From a virus, in the IMG/VR virus record IMGVR_UViG_3300030004_000009, positions 1-64,000 of that record: 64,000 nt of DNA. The stretch is one strand, 5' to 3'. The notes beneath the pieces are model-generated. The model was not told the DNA's origin, made no database searches, and worked only from the letters and a program-made list of their open reading frames with translations. The position numbers were made by a program, and so were the translations under genes. Shown in pieces: positions 1 to 7,615 of this stretch; the first letter of the stretch is position 1, and the number at the start of each line of letters is the position of its first letter.

Positions 1-2
1 GA

Positions 3-80
3 AAAACTTTTATACGTGATCAACCAAAACAGTCAAATGGAACTAAATTCAAAGACATTATGGACTTTGACCATGACTAA
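3..80 (+). CDS. C-terminal end of an upstream gene (partial)
   Basis: An open frame runs in from the left edge and stops with TAA at 78-80. The visible 25 residues end in an acidic tail (KDIMDFDHD). It lies 20 bases before the capsid gene, so it is probably part of the same head operon. Too little is present to name a function. The competing frame 1 is also open to 96, but its composition looks less like protein. Confidence 0.5.
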   Translation, partial: KTFIRDQPKQSNGTKFKDIMDFDHD

Positions 81-100
81 TTTTAAAACAAGTTAATTAC

Positions 101-323
101 ATGCAATTATTTAATTTAACGACTGTGAAGTCTACAATGGGTACTACAAAGACCTATGAGGATTTTCACAAATTTTTAGGTGCTAAACCTCATCGTTTAG
201 GCATAGTTGCCCGTCATTATCAAGATTTTACAGCTTCTTATTTAACAGAGAGCTTAATGAATATATACTCCAATAAGACCAAACCTACAAAGTTTCAAAA
301 CATTGATGCTTTGCTATTTGAGT
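101..323 (+). CDS. Major capsid gene exon 1
   Basis: Encodes residues 1-74 plus the first base of a Trp codon. The exon end GAGT pairs with the guide GCTC at 331-334, with the usual T-G wobble at the splice site. The apparent stop TGA at 323-325 straddles the splice site and is removed by splicing. Confidence 0.88.
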
Positions 324-3300
324 GAATCTCGCTCCCTTGTTGTGTAAACAACATTGAATAACTTCCTTAATTGCTGGGACATCTCATTATGAGACAATCA
401 GCAGCCGAACCTTATAAATAGTAAGGTGGTTCAACGACTATCGAAAGTATAGTGTTAGAGAAATACTAACATGAATAAACAAGTAGAGTACACGATCTAA
501 TCGTGGAAACAGGAAGCATCATTAAAACACTAATAGAATTAATGATGATGATATAGTCTGACCTCTATAGTAATGTAGAGATAACATAAGTGGGGAAGTG
601 GACGTAGACTTCATTAAGAGAGTTGAATTTGCAGCTGTACCTATTGGTGACGGTGCTAACGGAGCAGATATAATTATGGCGTTCCGTGAACGTTATTATG
701 AAAAATATGACACCTTCCGTATTGAAGGATCTCGCCAGATGTGTATTGTTAAGACCGCTCCTTTTAGGAAAGCTGACAATTATTGGGAAGTTGTAGTTCA
801 ATTGATCGATGCAGACTTTTCTAGCATCCTTGACACAACTGCAACTAATCCCGGAATGCAGACTCGGTTCTTGACTAACTATCACCCCGAGCTCAGTGAA
901 GAAGGGTTATATTGTAGCCCCATTGCTGCGTAAGTAGTTTTGCAAATCTCTCTAATTGCTGGGATCTCCTAATTGAAAGACATTAGGATAATCAGCAGCC
1001 AAGCATTTAGAATATGTAGACCTATATGGGAACACTAAATGAAGGTTCAACGACTAGTCTGAATGGACGTAGGGTTGAAATAGTACCCGAAATGGGAGAT
1101 AACTTAATAAAAGTATAAATATAAAATCAAAGAAATAAAATGAACATGAAATATATAGTTTACGTGACAGTAAACAAAATAAATAAGAAGACTTATGTTG
1201 GAGTACATCAAACTATAAATCCAGACGGCTGGGATGGTTATTTGGGCAACGGTATCCGTAGTACACAACCATCTACGTATAAACGTTCAAAAACTCCATT
1301 CGCTTATGCTGTAAGTAAGTATGGGCCAGACAACTTTATTAGAGTGACACTAAAAGTTCTTGACACATTAGAAGAAGCATTAGAGCTTGAGGCAATGATT
1401 GTAACAGAAGAATTTATTAGAAAAAGAGACAATTATAATGCTACTCCTGGTGGAGGTTATCCACCATCTAATGCAGTTAAAATCTATGAGTACTCAATTA
1501 ATGGGATCTTTATTAGAGAGTGGGACTCTATAGTAGAAGCGTCAAAATTTCATAATTGTGGAGACTCTTCAATAGGAACTGCCTTAAAGTATAAAGCTAC
1601 TTGTAAGAGTCTATTTTGGAGTTATGAGAAGTTTGATAAACTCAACTTAGAAGGATATACTACGGGTGTGGTAACTCGAAGAGTTTATTTATATGATGAG
1701 TATGGTAAACTAATAAGAACTTATAACACAATTAGAGAGACAGCAGAAGCTTTAGACACTACAGTTGATAATATTAGTAATGCAATTAAGAGAGAAAACA
1801 TGACGAAAGGTTTTTACTATTCAACTGAGTTACTTGATAATTTTAAACCAAAACCAAGTATTAAGGTTAAAGGGAAACTTATTCATTTATATGATCTTGA
1901 AGGTAATTTTTATAAAACTTATAGTACACCAATAGAAGTCTGTAAAGAGTTCGGAGTTAAAAATTCAAGCGGAATAAATCATTCATTAAAAACTGGAGGT
2001 GCTTTTAGAGGTTATCAAGTGTCTTTGGAGAAGGTTACTAGGATGAAGAGACTTATAAATAGTGCTACGCCAAGAAGAGTAGGTCAATATTCAAAGAGTG
2101 GAGAGTTCATCAAAGAATTTAAAAGTATTATAGAAGCTGTTAGAGAGTATGGATCAGGAGTGGATAGAGCACTTAGAGGACAACAGGAATATTTCAAAGA
2201 TTTTATATTTAGATTTGTAGAAGTTAATGATATAGTCTGATCTCTATAGTAATATAGAGTTAACAAAAATGATACAAAATACCAGAGTAATATCGAGCGC
2301 TATCGTAATCACATCTCTTTCCATAGAAATGATATATCATGGTCCTCACAGTTCGCTGTTATGGAAGATATATTTATAGGATTAGGTGCTAATAAAGGTT
2401 CAGGTGATCAGTCACAAGTACTTTATAAAATGAAGAAGAAAGAGGTAGAACTTCTGGAAAACTTCATGTTTGCTCGTAATAACGCTTTACTGTTTGGTAA
2501 ATCGAATTATGACGTAAATGGTAAATGTACTATTACTGAGCCACATACAGGTAGGCCTATACCGATGGGTAAGCAAAACCATTGCCCACTTGCTGCGTAA
2601 GTAGCTCGATTAAATCTCGTGAATCTAGGAAACTCCTTATAGGACAACCTTAATCCAAGCGTTATGGAAACAGAACGAAGGATCAACGACTAGTATATAC
2701 GATCTAAACAGGTTAAGCTGTAGAATATGAAATACCAAGAGTGCGGGACATCTTACCTTTTAATAAGTAAGATGAAGATATAGTCTGAACTACTCAGAAA
2801 TGAGTAGAAGTAGAAAATAAAGAGTTTCTACGATAACAAAACATCTTTGGATGGAATTATTGCTCAGATAGAAAGATATGCTCAAAAATACGCATATGCT
2901 ACAATGTCTCCTAACTTAATGGATACTGTAATGGAAACCATGCGTCAGAAATCAAAGAAATCTGACGGTAACCAATACGTATTTATTGTTAATGAGCGCA
3001 TGTGGTCACAGATACAAACTACATTACGTCAGTACTTGAAAGAGTGGCAACCAGTTGCACCTATCTTCTTTTCACAAAAAGCAGGTGGTTATGTACAAGT
3101 AGGTGCTACCTTCGATTCTTACCGTAATGGTGGTAACCAAATTTCATTTAAGGTTGACAAAGCCCTTACATTGGAATATTCGCTAAAAGGTTATGGAATC
3201 TGTATAGATTTGACTGCTGATCTTACCACAGGGTCACCCGCTCTTCAAATGTTCACTTTACGTGGTGGAGAGTTTATTAGGGGCTTCTTGAAAGGTCTTG

Positions 3301-3708
3301 GTGGTATGACAGGTGTTGAATCAGGTGAAATCTCTACTCCGGTAGCTGGTTCTCGTTTAGTTCACGCTGGTTATGCAGGTGTAGGTGTATTTTCTCCTTA
3401 TAGGAGCTTTAACGATAGAGCCATTGCAGCGTGAGTTGTAATTGAAAATTGGGTTAAACGGGGAAACTCTAGAAGTAGACAATCCCGTAGGAAGCTTAGA
3501 AAACAATTTAATAGTTCTAAGAACCTCTAACGACTAGTTGGTGAGTATTGTAACAATAATCCAACCACGAACGCCCGACATCTTAAGTTTTAAGATGATG
3601 ATATAGTCTTCTCTATGTATAACTAAAGAAAACATAGGAAATATAGGATAAAGAGCCTATATAAATTTAAAAATCGGTATAGTAGAAGAAAACATCGCTA
3701 CATTCTAA
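101..3708 (+). CDS. Major capsid protein, crAss-like, split by four group I introns
   Basis: Joined exons 101-323, 593-907, 2272-2570, 2850-3409 and 3678-3708 encode 475 residues, normal for a crAss-like HK97-fold capsid protein that forms the icosahedral shell. Splicing restores family-typical stretches at every junction: LLFEWEVDVDFIKRVEFAAV, PELSEEGYTKYQSNIERYRN, GRPIPMGDGIIAQIERYA and SPYRSFIVEENIATF. Other visible family stretches are FRERYYEKYDTFRI and VGATFDSYRNGGN. Unspliced, each exon runs into a stop just inside its intron, so ordinary gene finding breaks the gene into four ORFs. Junction phases are 1, 1, 0 and 2 and all close correctly. The start at 101 is the first ATG after an in-frame TGA at 74; no strong ribosome site is seen, as is usual for Bacteroidota phages. 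The family assignment is from recall of the family, not from a search. Confidence 0.93.
324..592 (+). ncRNA. Group I intron 1 of the capsid gene (269 nt)
   Basis: A self-splicing ribozyme core is visible. The P strand (TTGCTGGGA near 370) pairs with the Q strand (ATCAGCAG near 397). R (CAACGACTA, with GACTA at 436-440) pairs with S (TATAGTC, with TAGTC at 554-558) to make P7. P1 is exon GAGT with GCTC 331-334. P10 is TCTC 327-330 with 3' exon GGGA 593-596, allowing a wobble. The terminal G is 592. A P9-type hairpin (CTCTATAG...TAGAG) follows S. No ORF is inside. The exact 3' site among four adjacent Gs (592-595) was set by reading frame and P10. Confidence 0.88.
593..907 (+). CDS. Major capsid gene exon 2
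   Basis: Encodes 105 codons' worth of sequence including VEFAAVP, FRERYYEKYDTFRI and RKADNYWE, all typical of crAss-like capsid proteins. It ends in GGGT, which pairs with the guide GCCC at 917-920. The frame stays open to a stop at 931-933, but residues after 907 are intron-encoded. Confidence 0.9.
908..2271 (+). ncRNA. Group I intron 2 of the capsid gene, with homing endonuclease ORF (1364 nt)
   Basis: P1 is exon GGGT (904-907) with GCCC (917-920). P10 is TTGTA (912-916) with TACAA (2273-2277), one base inside the 3' exon. P is AATTGCTGGGA near 953, Q is AATCAGCAG near 990, R has GACTA at 1052-1056 and S has TAGTC at 2233-2237. The terminal G is 2271. The endonuclease ORF sits between R and S, in the loop between the two P7 strands. 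A P9-type hairpin (CTCTATAGTAATATAGAG) follows S. The joined codon reads TAT and gives EEGYTKYQSN, the family sequence. Confidence 0.92.
1140..2240 (+). CDS. GIY-YIG homing endonuclease with NUMOD1-type repeats
   Basis: A 366-residue intron-encoded endonuclease that would cut intronless capsid alleles and so spread its intron. Residues 1-100 carry a variant GIY-YIG domain: YIVYVTVNKINKKTYVGVHQ, then DGWDGYLGNG, YAVSKYGPDNF and a conserved acidic helix (ALELEAMIV). Four NUMOD1-type DNA-binding repeats follow, starting near residues 113, 180, 245 and 313, each with the pattern Y-x-G-x-[FL]-I-x-x-[YWF]-x-[ST]-I-x-E-A. The reading frame ends inside the ribozyme core: its last codons (GAT ATA GTC TGA) are the S strand of P7. 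Start ATG 1140 is chosen, but the ATG two codons later is equally possible. It is free-standing within the intron, not fused to exon 2. Confidence 0.93.
   Translation: MNMKYIVYVTVNKINKKTYVGVHQTINPDGWDGYLGNGIRSTQPSTYKRSKTPFAYAVSKYGPDNFIRVTLKVLDTLEEALELEAMIVTEEFIRKRDNYNATPGGGYPPSNAVKIYEYSINGIFIREWDSIVEASKFHNCGDSSIGTALKYKATCKSLFWSYEKFDKLNLEGYTTGVVTRRVYLYDEYGKLIRTYNTIRETAEALDTTVDNISNAIKRENMTKGFYYSTELLDNFKPKPSIKVKGKLIHLYDLEGNFYKTYSTPIEVCKEFGVKNSSGINHSLKTGGAFRGYQVSLEKVTRMKRLINSATPRRVGQYSKSGEFIKEFKSIIEAVREYGSGVDRALRGQQEYFKDFIFRFVEVNDIV
2272..2570 (+). CDS. Major capsid gene exon 3
   Basis: Encodes TKYQSNIERYRNHISFHRND through TGRPIPMG. The 5' half lies upstream of any ATG in this frame and is only visible once splicing is considered. 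It ends in TGGGT, paired with the guide GCCCA at 2584-2588. Confidence 0.9.
2571..2849 (+). ncRNA. Group I intron 3 of the capsid gene (279 nt)
   Basis: P1 is exon TGGGT (2566-2570) with GCCCA (2584-2588). P10 is CCATT (2579-2583) with 3' exon GATGG (2850-2854), with one wobble. The terminal G is 2849. R has GACTA at 2688-2692 and S has TAGTC at 2781-2785. A P9 hairpin (CTACTCAGAAATGAGTAG) follows S. Splicing gives GRPIPMG joined to DGIIAQIERYA in phase 0. No ORF is inside. Confidence 0.92.
2850..3409 (+). CDS. Major capsid gene exon 4
   Basis: The largest exon, 186 codons plus two bases. It contains VFIVNERMW, VGATFDSYRNGGN, LTADLTTGSPALQMFTLRGG and GYAGVGVFSPYRS, the C-terminal half of the capsid fold in this family. 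The end GCTT pairs with the guide GAGC at 3418-3421. Confidence 0.92.
3410..3677 (+). ncRNA. Group I intron 4 of the capsid gene (268 nt)
   Basis: P1 is exon GCTT (3406-3409) with GAGC (3418-3421), T-G wobble at the splice site. R has GACTA at 3532-3536 and S has TAGTC at 3604-3608. A P9-type hairpin (CTATGT...ACATAG) follows S. P10 is short (TAT 3678-3680 with ATA 3415-3417), so the 3' end rests mainly on frame and family ending: G3677 gives YRSFIVEENIATF. A rival end at G3655 would keep the frame but add about seven residues. Confidence 0.85.
3678..3708 (+). CDS. Major capsid gene exon 5 (10 codons)
   Basis: A 31-base terminal exon. One base completes the Phe codon, followed by IVEENIATF and TAA at 3706-3708. 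The ending YRSFIVEEN resembles the C-terminal YRSFIxEEx of crAss-like capsid proteins (family recall). Its short length makes the 3' splice site the least certain of the gene. Confidence 0.78.
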
Positions 3709-3801
3709 TTGTAGTTAATTTAGATAAAACAACGTTCTAAGATCATTAGAAATGCTATAAAATGACTACCATTAGTGTAGTTTAGATATAAAAAATAATT
3801 A

Positions 3802-3831
3802 AGAATCCATTAGGAATAATGGATTCTTTTT
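3802..3831 (+). terminator. Rho-independent terminator after the capsid gene
   Basis: A 10-bp perfect stem (AGAATCCATT 3802-3811 with AATGGATTCT 3818-3827), 6-base loop, then a T-rich tail. It separates the capsid transcript from the next gene. The 93 bases between the capsid stop and this stem hold no ORF. Confidence 0.85.
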
Positions 3832-3833
3832 AT

Positions 3834-3841
3834 TATCTTTG
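3834..3841 (+). promoter_or_regulatory. Bacteroidota-type promoter -7 element (TATCTTTG)
   Basis: TATCTTTG matches TAnnTTTG and starts two bases after the terminator tail. The position expected for the -33 box (3810-3813) reads TTAG, one off TTTG, and lies in the terminator stem. The expected start is near 3847, 15 bases before the ATG at 3862. Confidence 0.6.
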
Positions 3842-3861
3842 TAAATTCAATAAGAACAAAT

Positions 3862-4737
3862 ATGATAGAGAATAGACTAATTATAAGGAGCGTTTATAAA
3901 ATAACACGTTGCTTTATGGAACCTGCAAGGAACCGTAGTACAAAGAGATTTGCAGATTGTGTTCGTCCATGTGATGAGCATCATAAGATTATACTTACTG
4001 AACGTGAAAGATCATCAGGTCAAATATTTATATCTGAAGAAGACGTAATTGAGATCTTTGATGGAAAAGAATTTAACTTAGACAATGCGTATGATGCTGC
4101 CTGGTGGGAAGCTATTAAATTTAGTCCTAAGATTGCAAAAGATAGATCAGAACGTGATGAAGTAACTAAAGAATATCTTATAGATGGTAATGCTAAACGT
4201 TATGGAACAGCAGAGTTCTATGTAGAACGTCCAGGTGTTGAAGCTAAAGCTAAAAACAATCGGAAACGTGAAATTCATAATGCTAAATCATATATTTATG
4301 CTGATACAGATGAAGGTTTACGTCAGAAAGTAAGGTTACTTGGAAATGCAATGCCAGGTCTTCCAACAAGCGATGTAGAAGATTACTTAGTTAGTGTTGC
4401 TGAACGTAAACCTGAAATAGTTAGCGGTCTTTATACAGGATCTGATACTCATTTACGTATATTCTTACTTGATGCAGTTGATAAACACGTTATCTTTATA
4501 AAAGATAAGTTATACTACTATGGTGATTCTATAATTCTTGGTGCAACAGATTCAGCAGTTCTTCACTATTTTAAAAATCCAGCTAATAAACGAGTTGTTG
4601 ACCTTATAAAAAGTGAGGTGTATCCTGAATTTCACATTGACTCATCAAAAACAATTGATGAATTAAATGATACTGATATACCAGTTAAGGTAGTTAAACC
4701 TATAAAACCAATTAAACCTATTGAACCAATAAAGTAA
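3862..4737 (+). CDS. Conserved head-region protein of unknown function
   Basis: A 291-residue protein directly downstream of the capsid gene, with its own candidate promoter. No domain is recognised. It is highly charged, has no membrane segment, and has a basic cysteine-containing N-terminus (CFMEPARNRSTKRFADCVRPC). The C-terminal half looks globular (HLRIFLLDAVDKHVIFIKDKL). It ends in a repetitive tail of K-P-I units (KPIKPIKPIEPIK). Position suggests a head or connector component. The start could also be the Met at codon 19 (3916); 3862 is preferred because of its spacing from the promoter. Confidence 0.8.
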   Translation: MIENRLIIRSVYKITRCFMEPARNRSTKRFADCVRPCDEHHKIILTERERSSGQIFISEEDVIEIFDGKEFNLDNAYDAAWWEAIKFSPKIAKDRSERDEVTKEYLIDGNAKRYGTAEFYVERPGVEAKAKNNRKREIHNAKSYIYADTDEGLRQKVRLLGNAMPGLPTSDVEDYLVSVAERKPEIVSGLYTGSDTHLRIFLLDAVDKHVIFIKDKLYYYGDSIILGATDSAVLHYFKNPANKRVVDLIKSEVYPEFHIDSSKTIDELNDTDIPVKVVKPIKPIKPIEPIK

Positions 4738-4741
4738 TAAA

Positions 4742-5581
4742 ATGACAGTAAGAGAAGTATACGAATACTCACTGATTGAAACTAATAAGGTAGAGGCTCC
4801 TACCCTCTTACTTGAAGATTATAATTATTATATCAATAAAGCAATCTTTGCTTATGCTAATAAAAAGTATAATGTTTATGATGCGAATCAACAGTCCACA
4901 GATGATTTAAATATTCTTAAAGGTTCATTTCATGTTCCAAGTGGATCACTTACAGCTACAACAGGTAATAAATTACAGGGAGCTACTTATACAGCAACTC
5001 TACCACTTGATTATTTTCACCTTTTAAATTGTACATGTGAGTTTTTACCTACATCAAATTTTAAGTGTTATAGTACTAGTGAATCAATTTATTTTGGTGC
5101 TAAACGTATGACTGCTGAAATGTGGCCTGAAATTATTAATAATGCATATTTAAAACCATCTTATCGTAATCCCTATTATTATATTAACAATGTTACAGAT
5201 GTAGCTCCTCCAACAAATACTGGTTCTAATTATGATCCAGCAGATGGAAGTGAATATCAAACATTTGTTGCTCCTAATATAGAGATAAGATATGGTCGAG
5301 ACAATACCCTTTTCGTTCTAAATAGTGTAGATATTCAATATATTAAGTCCCCAAGATATATTACATTATTACAATCACAGATTGATGCTACAGAAGATCT
5401 ATCAGACATTATGGAATTTCCAAATTACATTTGTCTTGAAATTATAAAAGAACTAGTTGCCTTATTGTTGGAGAATGCTAGCGACCCAAGATTAAATACA
5501 AATTTACCAATAAACCAGACAATTGCTCCTCCACAAGCTCAAGGGCAACAGATGCAACAGCACTCGTCTCGTAGAAGATAA
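4742..5581 (+). CDS. Putative head-tail connector (ring-type) structural protein
   Basis: A 279-residue protein four bases after its neighbour. The opening (VREVYEYSLIETNKVEAPTL, then EDYNYYINKAIFAY) resembles the start of crAss-like connector/ring proteins. Middle residues are rich in Tyr and Asn, suggesting beta structure. Near residue 200 comes VDIQYIKSPRYITL, followed by an amphipathic helix (FPNYICLEIIKELVALLLENA) typical of gateway proteins of short-tailed phages. The tail is Gln-rich and disordered. Ring/adaptor role is inferred from gene order and these features; not confirmed by search. Confidence 0.7.
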   Translation: MTVREVYEYSLIETNKVEAPTLLLEDYNYYINKAIFAYANKKYNVYDANQQSTDDLNILKGSFHVPSGSLTATTGNKLQGATYTATLPLDYFHLLNCTCEFLPTSNFKCYSTSESIYFGAKRMTAEMWPEIINNAYLKPSYRNPYYYINNVTDVAPPTNTGSNYDPADGSEYQTFVAPNIEIRYGRDNTLFVLNSVDIQYIKSPRYITLLQSQIDATEDLSDIMEFPNYICLEIIKELVALLLENASDPRLNTNLPINQTIAPPQAQGQQMQQHSSRRR

Positions 5582-5615
5582 TCTCTCCAATAAAATTTAA
5601 AACTTAAACTAAATT

Positions 5616-6881
5616 ATGTTTGATTTCACACAGGAACGTGTCTTTAATGACCTTTCCGCAATTAGCGTTTATAATGGCGCAACAACTTTAGCCGCTCCTA
5701 GTATAGCTACTTTAACAGCTGGTGGTGCCTCAAGTGGTACATTAGCTGCAACAACTTATTACTATGCTCAAACAGCAGTAACAGCAAAAGGCGAAACTAC
5801 TGTAGGCACACAGTCAACTATCACATTAGGTAGTGCTAACTTATCAGTTGGTATGACTTGGACTGCTGATACAGATCCAATTGCAGGTAACTTAATCGGT
5901 TATAATGTATATCGTGGTACTACTACTGGTGTACTTTATCTTTTAGGATTTACACCAACTGCTACTTATACAGACATAGGTGCAGCTACTAATACATCAA
6001 TAACTCCACCTGCTGCTAATACAGCTTTTGAAACAGATGATGAATCAGTTACTGGTACTTCTGCTTTAGTAATTCAACGTCTTAATAAATATCTTGCCTC
6101 AAATCTACTGGGTAAAGTTTATAAACGTTCTGCTAGCAACCCTGTTAACGAAGTAGGTACTATTGTACTTCCTACTACCGGAAATGTTTCTGGAACTTAT
6201 CGTTTACGTGTAGATGTTACAATGTCAGGATCATACCCTATTGACTATGATCGTTGGGCAATTAATAAAGGTAAACCTTTCTTTGTGGAAGTAGTTGTAC
6301 CAACTGCTCAAACTGGTGATGTACTTGCTGCTACTTTGTGTGCAGGTTTCATTAATGGCCTTAAGAAATATAATGGTCAAAATATTAAAGATATTGTGCC
6401 TACTTATACTTCAAACTCAGGTACTAATGCAGGTAGTATTATAATTACTGCATCTAATGAATATATGCGTTTCCTAACTGATTCCGGTAATTATTTCCAA
6501 ATTGAGTTACTTGATTCAACAGGTGAAAATTATAACCCTATTGCAGTTGGTACTGTAACAACCGTAGGTGTTGAAGGATTTGGTACTGCTTGGTTTATTA
6601 CTAAGAACCTTCGTTTACCTACACAGGAAGCTACAAGATTCTTTGGTGAAGATCAGGATGAGCGCCCAGTTAATGGAGTACTTTATAATCAATATACATT
6701 TGCTTATAATGCTCTACGTAACTTTACAGGTGTAGGTGCTGTTGGTCAATCGATTACTTCGAAGACTACTCATGTTTTATACATACCTACAACTTTAGCT
6801 TCAACATTTGAAGGTTATATAACCTCAGCATTTGGAACTCATAGTATAGTTGATGCACAAACTAATTTGCTCTTAAACTAA
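5616..6881 (+). CDS. Abundant structural protein with Ig/FN3-like domain, candidate capsid auxiliary protein
   Basis: A 421-residue protein. Residues about 25-135 form a beta-sandwich of fibronectin III or Ig type: alternating Thr/Ala strands, with GYNVYRG and LLGFTPTATYTDIG resembling FN3 strands. The rest is Thr- and Val-rich beta protein with IDYDRWAINKGKPFFVEVVV. Codons such as CGT, GCT and GGT are more frequent than in its neighbours, like the capsid gene, which suggests strong expression. It is followed by its own terminator. Ig-type domains are common on phage surface decoration proteins, so a head-decorating or fibre-base role is likely; a tail role cannot be excluded. Confidence 0.72.
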   Translation: MFDFTQERVFNDLSAISVYNGATTLAAPSIATLTAGGASSGTLAATTYYYAQTAVTAKGETTVGTQSTITLGSANLSVGMTWTADTDPIAGNLIGYNVYRGTTTGVLYLLGFTPTATYTDIGAATNTSITPPAANTAFETDDESVTGTSALVIQRLNKYLASNLLGKVYKRSASNPVNEVGTIVLPTTGNVSGTYRLRVDVTMSGSYPIDYDRWAINKGKPFFVEVVVPTAQTGDVLAATLCAGFINGLKKYNGQNIKDIVPTYTSNSGTNAGSIIITASNEYMRFLTDSGNYFQIELLDSTGENYNPIAVGTVTTVGVEGFGTAWFITKNLRLPTQEATRFFGEDQDERPVNGVLYNQYTFAYNALRNFTGVGAVGQSITSKTTHVLYIPTTLASTFEGYITSAFGTHSIVDAQTNLLLN

Positions 6882-6898
6882 GATACCTTATCACAATT

Positions 6899-6932
6899 AA
6901 AAGGCAGGCAGCTCAACTGTCCTGCCTTTTTT
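6899..6932 (+). terminator. Rho-independent terminator
   Basis: A 10-bp stem (AAAAGGCAGG 6899-6908 with CCTGCCTTTT 6921-6930), 12-base loop and a T run. It sits between the abundant structural gene and the ring genes, so it likely lowers expression downstream. Confidence 0.88.
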
Positions 6933-6943
6933 AGTATAAAATA

Positions 6944-7615
6944 ATGACATTAGACAAATTAGTAAGTCGTATATATAATAATGTAATGTCTGGTTTACGT
7001 GGTGCAACTATTAACGTTCCTTTTACATTAGAACAGATAGAAGATGCAGTTATACAAAAAAGACTTAATATAATTAAAGGTTATGCAGGTAAAAACTTAA
7101 TACCAATTAAAGATCTTCTTTACTCAATTAGGTGTATACCTGTAGATTGTGAGTCATTAGATCGTTGTTGTTGTAATAACGGAGATACTTTAGTCAAACA
7201 TATTGAACTTCCTCAAATCATTAGTGATTTTGGTCAACAAAGTATTGATTATATAGGTAGTACAGATGGTAATATACAATATATTGTATATACTGATGAA
7301 ACATATAAATTACATAAATATAGACGTCGTGGTGCAAATAATCCATATGTATGGATAGACATAACACCAAATACTAGTAATATGATAGACGCATTTATTT
7401 TTAATGCCCCATCGATGTTACAACAGATGACAGTGCGTATAATTCCAAAAGATATACGCCAACTTATGAACTACCCTTGTTGTTTAAATGAAGAGGTTAT
7501 GAATATAAATTTTATAGATACAGATATTGAAAAAGGGGTTACAGAAGATTATATACGCTATTTTAGACAAACTGCTCTTACAATTACACCTAATGATCAA
7601 ACAGTAAAAGTATGA
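6944..7615 (+). CDS. Putative ring/connector protein
   Basis: A 223-residue protein starting a run of overlapping genes. The N-terminus is helical (LDKLVSRIYNNVMSG, FTLEQIEDAVIQKRLNIIKGYA). A Cys cluster follows (CIPVDCESLDRCCCNN), then a beta-rich middle (IQYIVYTDETYKLHKYRR). The C-terminal half includes RIIPKDIRQLMNYPCC. No catalytic motif is seen. Position between head and tail genes and co-translation with the next genes (ATGA overlap at 7612) fit a connector ring of the neck. The Cys cluster could bind metal; that is a guess. Confidence 0.68.
   Translation: MTLDKLVSRIYNNVMSGLRGATINVPFTLEQIEDAVIQKRLNIIKGYAGKNLIPIKDLLYSIRCIPVDCESLDRCCCNNGDTLVKHIELPQIISDFGQQSIDYIGSTDGNIQYIVYTDETYKLHKYRRRGANNPYVWIDITPNTSNMIDAFIFNAPSMLQQMTVRIIPKDIRQLMNYPCCLNEEVMNINFIDTDIEKGVTEDYIRYFRQTALTITPNDQTVKV

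Noticed and set aside
598-933. Separate short genes at 101-325, 598-933, 2361-2600 and 2847-3434
   Set aside because: They are exons of one capsid gene extended into introns; splicing signals and family sequence join them.
320-3440. Stop-codon reassignment, known in some crAss-like phages, as cause of the broken capsid and polymerase genes
   Set aside because: TAA, TAG and TGA all end or interrupt frames normally elsewhere, kilobase frames are open in the standard code, and the breaks coincide with ribozyme cores.
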